Assembly (NCBI GenBank): GCA_041908165.1
Contig: JAYRFV010000042.1
Coordinates: 62,001-126,000, forward strand
DNA length: 64,000 nt
Origin: JACQZU01 sp041908165
GTDB lineage: Bacteria > Acidobacteriota > Holophagae > Holophagales > Holophagaceae
Direction: 5' to 3'
Made by a program: the position numbers and the translations under genes. Under the pieces are notes generated by a model. The model had not been told where the DNA came from. It made no database searches and saw only the letters and a program-made list of their open reading frames with translations. This document shows positions 56,860-64,000 of this stretch, piece by piece (position 1 is the stretch's first letter; the number at the start of each line of letters is the position of its first letter).

Positions 56860-58005
56860 GTGCTCGACCGACTCAAGGTTCCCGCCAAGCTGGCCCTGCT
56901 GCTCGCCCTTCCGATCCTGGGGTTCGCCTATTTCTGCCTGAAGGCGACCTGGGAGGCCTACCTGGAGGGAACCCGGAGCGGCCACTGGGCCGGGTTCTGG
57001 ACCTTCTTCTTCACCGCGCTGGGCGTCTGGGCGGCCACCTTGGGCTTTGCCTGGGTGCTGGGGCGGAACCTGAGCCGGCCGCTGCGCGACCTCGCCCGGG
57101 GGATGGAGAACAGCGACCTGACCAGCCACCTGGAGGCCCGCTCGGCCGACGAGGTCGGCGATGCGGCCCGGGCCTTCAACGCCTACAACGCCCGCCTGAG
57201 GGGCATCTTCCTGGGCATCGGCCAGGACGCCTCGAGGATCGCCTCCGGGGCGCTGGAACTGTCCGCCGCCGCCGACCAGATGCTGCGCACCTCCCAGGAC
57301 CTGACGGTCCGCAGCGACGCCCAGCGGCGGGCCGGGGAGACCGCCGCCCAGGAGGCCGCGCGGCTCCAGGGCGCGGTCCAGGAGGTCGAGGCGCACGTCC
57401 GGCACTCCCTGGAGGACGCCGCCACCGCCACCCGGGCCGCCCGCGCCGGCTCCGAGCAGAGCCAGGGCGCCGCGGCGGCCATGACCGACATCCGCGCCTC
57501 GGCCGAGCGCATTTCCCAGGCGGTCCGGGTGATCCAGGACATCGCCCGGCAGACCAACCTGCTCAGCCTGAACGCCGCCATCGAGGCCTCCAAGGCCGGG
57601 GCCCACGGCCGCGGCTTCGCGGTGGTCGCCGAGGAGATCCGCAAGCTCGCCGAGCGCAGCCAGGTCGCCGCCCGGGAGATCGACGCCCTGATCGTCCGCA
57701 GCCAGGCCGCGGTGGAATCCGGCGAAGCGACCTTCGGCACGACGCTGGCCGTCCTCGGCGACCTGGGCACGCAGATCCAGCGGATGTCCACCCGCACCGG
57801 GGAGATCGGCGACGCCACCGGCCGCCAGGCCGCCACCGTGGCGTCCCTTTCGGCCCAGGTGGCCGGTTCCGCCCAGGAGACCGTCGCCAACGCCGCGGCC
57901 GCGGAGGAGCTCTCGGCCTCGGTCACCCAGGTGTCGCGCACCGCCGCCGACCTGGCCCGGGTGTCGGAGAGCCTGGAGCAGCAGCTCTCGGCCTTCAAGG
58001 TCTGA
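56860..58005 (+). CDS. Methyl-accepting chemotaxis protein without a sensor domain
   Basis: A 381-residue MCP. Two membrane helices (about residues 10-30 and 45-68) are separated by only about 15 residues, so there is no periplasmic ligand domain. A HAMP-like segment (LSRPLRDLARGMENSDLTSH) leads into a coiled coil with the signalling hairpin IARQTNLLSLNAAIEASKAG and FAVVAEEIRKLAERS. It may sense membrane state, redox or cytosolic signals, or depend on another receptor. Start is GTG. It converges with dinG (26 nt). No che genes are adjacent. Confidence 0.92.
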   Translation: MLDRLKVPAKLALLLALPILGFAYFCLKATWEAYLEGTRSGHWAGFWTFFFTALGVWAATLGFAWVLGRNLSRPLRDLARGMENSDLTSHLEARSADEVGDAARAFNAYNARLRGIFLGIGQDASRIASGALELSAAADQMLRTSQDLTVRSDAQRRAGETAAQEAARLQGAVQEVEAHVRHSLEDAATATRAARAGSEQSQGAAAAMTDIRASAERISQAVRVIQDIARQTNLLSLNAAIEASKAGAHGRGFAVVAEEIRKLAERSQVAAREIDALIVRSQAAVESGEATFGTTLAVLGDLGTQIQRMSTRTGEIGDATGRQAATVASLSAQVAGSAQETVANAAAAEELSASVTQVSRTAADLARVSESLEQQLSAFKV

Positions 58006-58031
58006 TCCGCGGGGGGCCCCGGCCGCCGGGC

Positions 58032-60092
58032 TCAGAGGGCGTGGAGGAAGGCCTCGACCTCGGCCCAGTCGCGGGACAGCGGGAACGGCGGCAGGGCGGC
58101 GCGCACCTGGGCGGCGTAGCGCTTTCCGGCGGGATCCTCGTGGGGGAGCATCAGGCGCGGGTCGAGGATCGCCACCACCCCGCGGTCGCGCCGGGTCCGG
58201 ATCAGGCGGCCCATGCCCTGCTTCAGCTTGAGGGTCATGTGCGGCACCTGGATGCCGACGAAGCCAAGCCCGGCCCGCTGCGCATCCGCCTCGCGGATCC
58301 GGGCCTGCAGCACCGGATCGTCCGGCGGGGCGAAGGGCAGCGCGGTCACCACCACCAGGCTCAGCACCTCGCCGGGCAGGTCCACCCCCTGCCAGAAGCT
58401 GGCCAGCCCCAGGATCGCCGCCCGCGGGGTCGCCTTGAACCGGTCCATGAGCTGGTTGCGGGTGAGCCCGTCGCCCTGCACGAACAGCGTCAGGTCCGGC
58501 AGCGCCGCCTGCAGCCGCGGCCGCAGGGCGGCCAGCATCTTCCGGCTGGTGAACAGGATCAGGGCCCGCCCCCGGCTCGCCCGGAGCAGCCGTTCCATCG
58601 CCTCCAGGCCCGCCTCCACCCAGGCCGGGTCGCCCAGGGCGTCGCGTCCCGCCCGTCGCTCCGGCAGCCCGGGGGGCACGAACAGCAGCCCCTGGGCGCC
58701 GAAGTCGAAGGGGCTCTCCACGTGCTCGGCCCGGCCCGCCTCCTCCTCGGTCAGCCCGAGCCGCAGGCGCAGGCCGTTGAAGCCCTTGCCGTCGCGCAGG
58801 GTTGCCGAGGTCAGCACCAGGGTTTCGAAGCCGCGCCGCAGGTGCTCGTGGAAGAAGGGCTTGACGTCCACCGGGTTGGACTTGAACAGGACCATCTGCG
58901 GCCCCTCGCGGACCAGGGTCGAGACCCAGCCCTCGGCCTGGGCGAAGACCTGCTCCATGCGGCTGAAGGCCAGGCCGATGCGGTCAGCCAGCCGCCGCCA
59001 GGGCGGCTCCAGACCCTCCTCCTTGCTCCGCGAGGCGAGCTGCCGGGTCTCCTTCCAGGCCGCCTGCCCGGCCTCCACCCAGGCGCCGACCGCGTCGGCC
59101 AGGCTGCGCAGCGGGAGCCGCGGATCCTCCAGGCCCCAGGTCCCCGGATCGCCCGGCACCTGCCCCAGCACCGCCTGCCAGGCCTCCTCCCAGGGCCGCT
59201 GCAGTCCGGCCAGCGCCGCGGCGGCGGGATCGGCCCCGGCGGCCTCGGCGAGGTCGCGGAACAGCAGCTTCATCGCCCGGTCGGACCACTGCTGGGCACA
59301 GCTCTCGGTGAGCTGCTCCTCCAGGTCGTGGGCCTCGTCCAGCACCAGCACCGGGGCGTCCGGCAGGACCTGGCCGAAGTCGCCCTGGCGCAGCACCCGG
59401 TCGGCCAGCAGCAGGGCGTGGTTGACGATGATCAGGTCGGCCGCGGCCAGCTCCTGCTTCAGGGTGGTCAGGAAGCAGTCCTCGAAGCGCGGGCACTGGC
59501 GCCCGGTGCAGCGCTCGGCGCGGGCGTTGAGCCGGTCCCAGAGGTCCGACTCGCCCTCCCCGGAACGGCCCAGCTCCTCGCGGTCGCCGGTGCGGGTCTT
59601 CTCGGCCCAGCGCGGCAGCGCCAGCCACAGCTCGTAGTCGCGGCGGTCCATCTCCTTCAGGCCGGCCTGCTGCAGGTCCCAGGCCGCCCGGCAGAGGTAG
59701 TTGGCGCGGCCCTTCGCCACCACCCCGCGCAGCGGCACGCCGAGGATGCCCATCGCCCGCGGCAGGTCCTCCTCCAGCAGCTGCCGCTGCAGCTGCTTGG
59801 TGCGGGTCGCCACCATCACCGGCCGGCGCCCCGCCGCCAGGGCCGGGACCAGGTAGCCCAGGCTCTTGCCGGTGCCGGTGCCCGCCTCCACCGCCAGGAC
59901 GCGGGCCGCCGGGCGGCCGGCCGGGTCGGCCCCGGCCTCGCGCCAGGCCCGGGCCCCCTCGTCCGCCGCCCGGATGGTGTCGTGGACCAGCTCGGCCATC
60001 CGCCTCTGCCCGGGCCGGTCCTCCGCCCCCGGGAAGCATCCGAAGATGCGGCCCTCGGGCGGCAGGAAGTACGCGTCCATCGGGTGCGGCAT
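58032..60092 (-). CDS. dinG: ATP-dependent DNA helicase (DinG/YoaA-like)
   Basis: A 686-residue superfamily-2 helicase with an Fe-S cluster. Visible motifs are Walker A AGTGTGKSLGYLVPAL, TRTKQLQRQL, the DEAH box VLVLDEAHDLEEQL and four cysteines around YLCRAAWDL and CTGRQCPRFEDC that match the cluster of XPD/DinG proteins, then FTSRKMLAALRPRLQ, LGLASFWQGVDLPGEVLSLV and GRLIRTRRDRGVVAILDPR. It unwinds DNA at R-loops, forks or G-quadruplexes. No good ribosome-binding site is seen before the ATG at 60092; 60080 is an alternative start. It follows glgB by 61 nt. Confidence 0.92.
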   Translation of the reverse strand: MPHPMDAYFLPPEGRIFGCFPGAEDRPGQRRMAELVHDTIRAADEGARAWREAGADPAGRPAARVLAVEAGTGTGKSLGYLVPALAAGRRPVMVATRTKQLQRQLLEEDLPRAMGILGVPLRGVVAKGRANYLCRAAWDLQQAGLKEMDRRDYELWLALPRWAEKTRTGDREELGRSGEGESDLWDRLNARAERCTGRQCPRFEDCFLTTLKQELAAADLIIVNHALLLADRVLRQGDFGQVLPDAPVLVLDEAHDLEEQLTESCAQQWSDRAMKLLFRDLAEAAGADPAAAALAGLQRPWEEAWQAVLGQVPGDPGTWGLEDPRLPLRSLADAVGAWVEAGQAAWKETRQLASRSKEEGLEPPWRRLADRIGLAFSRMEQVFAQAEGWVSTLVREGPQMVLFKSNPVDVKPFFHEHLRRGFETLVLTSATLRDGKGFNGLRLRLGLTEEEAGRAEHVESPFDFGAQGLLFVPPGLPERRAGRDALGDPAWVEAGLEAMERLLRASRGRALILFTSRKMLAALRPRLQAALPDLTLFVQGDGLTRNQLMDRFKATPRAAILGLASFWQGVDLPGEVLSLVVVTALPFAPPDDPVLQARIREADAQRAGLGFVGIQVPHMTLKLKQGMGRLIRTRRDRGVVAILDPRLMLPHEDPAGKRYAAQVRAALPPFPLSRDWAEVEAFLHAL

Positions 60093-60153
60093 CACCCGAT
60101 GGTGGAAAAGGAAGCTGCTCCTGTCGAGGGGCGATCGGTCCGGCCCGCGGAAT

Positions 60154-62331
<2,178 letters not shown>

Positions 62332-62537
62332 GGCGGGCTCCTGCCTCCCTGCCCGGACCGCCACACCCAGGGATGCGTGGGCCTTGCCCGGCGTCCACCC
62401 CTGTAATCTAGCGCGGATAGAGCCCCGGGACGGCGGCGCCTTTGCGACCGGCGGGCGCTCCTGCACGACCGGAGGACACTGAACACGCGGATGCGGGTTC
62501 TCGGGGTGTTGGCGGAGTCGAAACGCCCTGGCGCTCC

Positions 62538-63788
62538 CTAGGCGGAGGCCTCGGAATCCTCGCCCCGGAATCCGGAGAACATCCGTTTGGCCAGGTGGTT
62601 CAGATGTCCCCCCCCGAACAGGAACACCAAGCCACTGGTCAGCACCACACTGCAGAACACAACGGTGTAGGTGGTATCCCGGATGATTTCACCCCCAGCC
62701 AGCCCCAATTGCACCGGAAGGGTGGCCACGACGGCGGCCGCCAGGCCCTTGGGATTCATCAGGGTGCTGGCCATGGCCTCGGTCCGCGTCGCCGAGCGGG
62801 GCACCGCCATCTTCACCACCCAGGCCCGGGCCAGATAAAGGGCGAAGGTAAGGGCCAATCCGAACAGGGGAGCGCGCCATCCCGACACCGACAACGACAG
62901 GCCGATGTAGACGAAAAAGAAGGCCTTGAGCAGGAACACCAGTTCAGAGAACACGCCACGTTCGGTGGCGTTCAACACCTCGAGCGGCACGAACAGCCGT
63001 CGGTTGACCGCCGCGGGGATCCGATCCACGTTCCCCAGGGTGACCCCGGTGGCGAGGGCGGCGATCGCGCCACTGAATCCGGCCAGTTCGGTCAGACCGT
63101 ACAGCACCAGCACGAAGGCCGGCGTGGTCAGGATCGAATGCTGGAGCCCGTGGATCCGGTTGAGGGCGAGCGACCAGAGCACCCCGCCCGCGGCACCGAG
63201 CAGGCCCGCCAGCAGGAAGGAGGCCGCCATGGTGCCCAGCAGTCGAGCCGCCGCGACATCGGCCCCCCGTTGCGCTTCCATCAGGCCGAGGGCGACGACG
63301 ATGACCAGTACATCGCTGAGGGCCGATTCGACGGTGAGCATGGTGCGAATGGTTCCCCCCAACTCCAGCCGCCGGACCAGCGGGATGACCACCGCCGACG
63401 AGGTGCCGCCCAGGACCGCGCCGAGGGTGGCCGAAGCCATCCAGGGCAGCCCAAGGACCAGGTGCGACAGCGGCGCGACCACCGCCACCGAAACCAGGAA
63501 ATTGAACAGCGTCAGCAAGGTGCTGCCCCGGAGGCTATGCAGCAGCAGGGGCAGATCGAGCCCGAGACCACCTTCGAAGAGGATCACCACCAACGTGATC
63601 GCCGAGAAGACCGGGCCCACCTGCCCGAAGGACCCGGGGCTGACCAGGTGCGCCACCGGACCCAGCAGAATCCCGAGCACCAGCAACAGCAGCACGTCCG
63701 GAACCCTGGTGCGGACGAACACGTCGTCCAGGGCATGGGCCAGGAACACCAGCAGCCCGACGAGAATCACCGCAGCAGGAACTTCCAT
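62538..63788 (-). CDS. Sodium/proton or potassium/proton antiporter (CPA1/NhaP-like)
   Basis: A 416-residue protein with about twelve membrane helices of the cation:proton antiporter fold (VPDVLLLLVLGILLGPVAHL, ITLVVILFEGGLGLDLPLLL, LGAVLGGTSSAVVIPLVRRL, VESALSDVLVIVVALGLME with the conserved E-S-x-x-x-D). The E-S-A-L-S-D motif is characteristic of CPA1/NhaP and KefB-type antiporters. It looks slightly lower in G+C and uses more varied codons than its neighbours. AGAAGGG precedes the ATG. Cytosolic regulatory domains are absent. Confidence 0.88.
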   Translation of the reverse strand: MEVPAAVILVGLLVFLAHALDDVFVRTRVPDVLLLLVLGILLGPVAHLVSPGSFGQVGPVFSAITLVVILFEGGLGLDLPLLLHSLRGSTLLTLFNFLVSVAVVAPLSHLVLGLPWMASATLGAVLGGTSSAVVIPLVRRLELGGTIRTMLTVESALSDVLVIVVALGLMEAQRGADVAAARLLGTMAASFLLAGLLGAAGGVLWSLALNRIHGLQHSILTTPAFVLVLYGLTELAGFSGAIAALATGVTLGNVDRIPAAVNRRLFVPLEVLNATERGVFSELVFLLKAFFFVYIGLSLSVSGWRAPLFGLALTFALYLARAWVVKMAVPRSATRTEAMASTLMNPKGLAAAVVATLPVQLGLAGGEIIRDTTYTVVFCSVVLTSGLVFLFGGGHLNHLAKRMFSGFRGEDSEASA

Positions 63789-63871
63789 CGCACCCTTCTT
63801 TTGGCCGACCGTGGAAAGGATCCGTCAACCACCGGGATAATACTGTGGAGTTTGGCCCGCTGCCCCAGCCC

Positions 63872-64000
63872 TCACAGGCGGGTCAACAGCCAGCTCATGT
63901 AGGCCGCGTAGCCGGACAGGAGGGCGCCGCCTTCCCAGCGGCGGATCCGGCGCGGCGCCCGCAGGAAGGCGGCGGCGAGGACCGTGATCAGCGCCATCGC
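63872..64000 (-). CDS. Sodium/calcium exchanger family protein, C-terminal end
   Basis: Only the last 42 codons are in the window; the gene enters from the right edge. The end reads ALITVLAAAFLRAPRRIRRW and EGGALLSGYAAYMSWLLTRL, matching the terminal helix of YrbG-like K-dependent Na/Ca exchangers (R-x-E-G-x-x-L-L-x-x-Y-x-A-Y-x-x-W). It is on the same strand as the antiporter (84-nt gap). Family call rests on this short tail only. Confidence 0.65.
   Translation of the reverse strand, partial: AMALITVLAAAFLRAPRRIRRWEGGALLSGYAAYMSWLLTRL

Overview
This 64 kb window is ordinary, densely coded bacterial chromosome with very high G+C content (my impression is about 70%; I did not count it). The organism is Gram-negative: there is a BamD outer-membrane assembly lipoprotein, a periplasmic HtrA-type protease, several lipobox lipoproteins and an MscS channel. 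The mix of a RamB/ScfR-type regulator, a membrane-fused spermidine-synthase-like protein, FrzS-like coiled-coil protein, Hpt and hybrid kinase proteins, TPR glycosyltransferases and giant surface lipoproteins would suit an Acidobacteriota member (for example Holophagaceae) or a myxobacterial relative. That placement is inference; no rRNA gene is present. I see no CRISPR array, insertion sequence, prophage or rRNA operon.

Layout. 1-5.4 kb: the 5' part of purM (reverse), then a glyoxylate-shunt operon aceB-aceA (reverse) ending in a strong hairpin. It is divergent from a RamB/ScfR-type regulator, with an AT-rich shared promoter region. The isocitrate lyase carries a C-terminal hemerythrin-like domain. 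5.4-16.6 kb: a MocR-like regulator whose PLP lysine position is arginine, then a forward run of mostly small housekeeping or poorly known genes (folE, methyltransferase, VOC, DoxX, SRPBCC, DUF1697, membrane proteins, a P-loop/GNAT fusion, a fused spermidine-synthase-like protein). 16.7-22.5 kb: a lipoprotein and prfB (reverse), then a hydrolase, bamD and an aldo/keto reductase (forward), closed by a clear intrinsic terminator. 22.5-25.3 kb: an arsenic operon arsR-arsM-acr3-arsC. 25.3-31 kb: a GT41 (O-GlcNAc-transferase-like) TPR protein, a TenI-like protein, a convergent TPR/GT9-like protein and a hybrid histidine kinase.

31-44.1 kb: an MscS-CNBD channel, a small protein and rlmN (forward; rlmN has an in-frame repeat-derived insert). 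A reverse-strand block follows of secreted or TPR proteins, an Ig-domain lipoprotein and a 1740-residue surface lipoprotein with its own terminator and a structured leader. 44.5-48.8 kb: a cysK-like gene, pyrE, a PduO-type adenosyltransferase, an AmgK-like kinase and a secreted protein. 48.9-53.8 kb (reverse): a CNNM/CorC transporter-like protein, a FrzS-like pseudo-receiver coiled-coil protein and HtrA. 53.9-64 kb: tRNA-His, gpt, an Hpt protein, tandem palindromic repeats, a lytic transglycosylase with a leaderless-looking promoter, an MCP, dinG, glgB, a CPA-type antiporter and the 3' end of a Na/Ca exchanger.

The genes form small functional units rather than one large system. The most unusual items are the isocitrate lyase-hemerythrin fusion with its dedicated regulator, the repeat-derived segment inside RlmN that shares exact words with an intergenic palindromic repeat at 55.7 kb, the MocR protein without its PLP lysine, and the giant surface lipoprotein.
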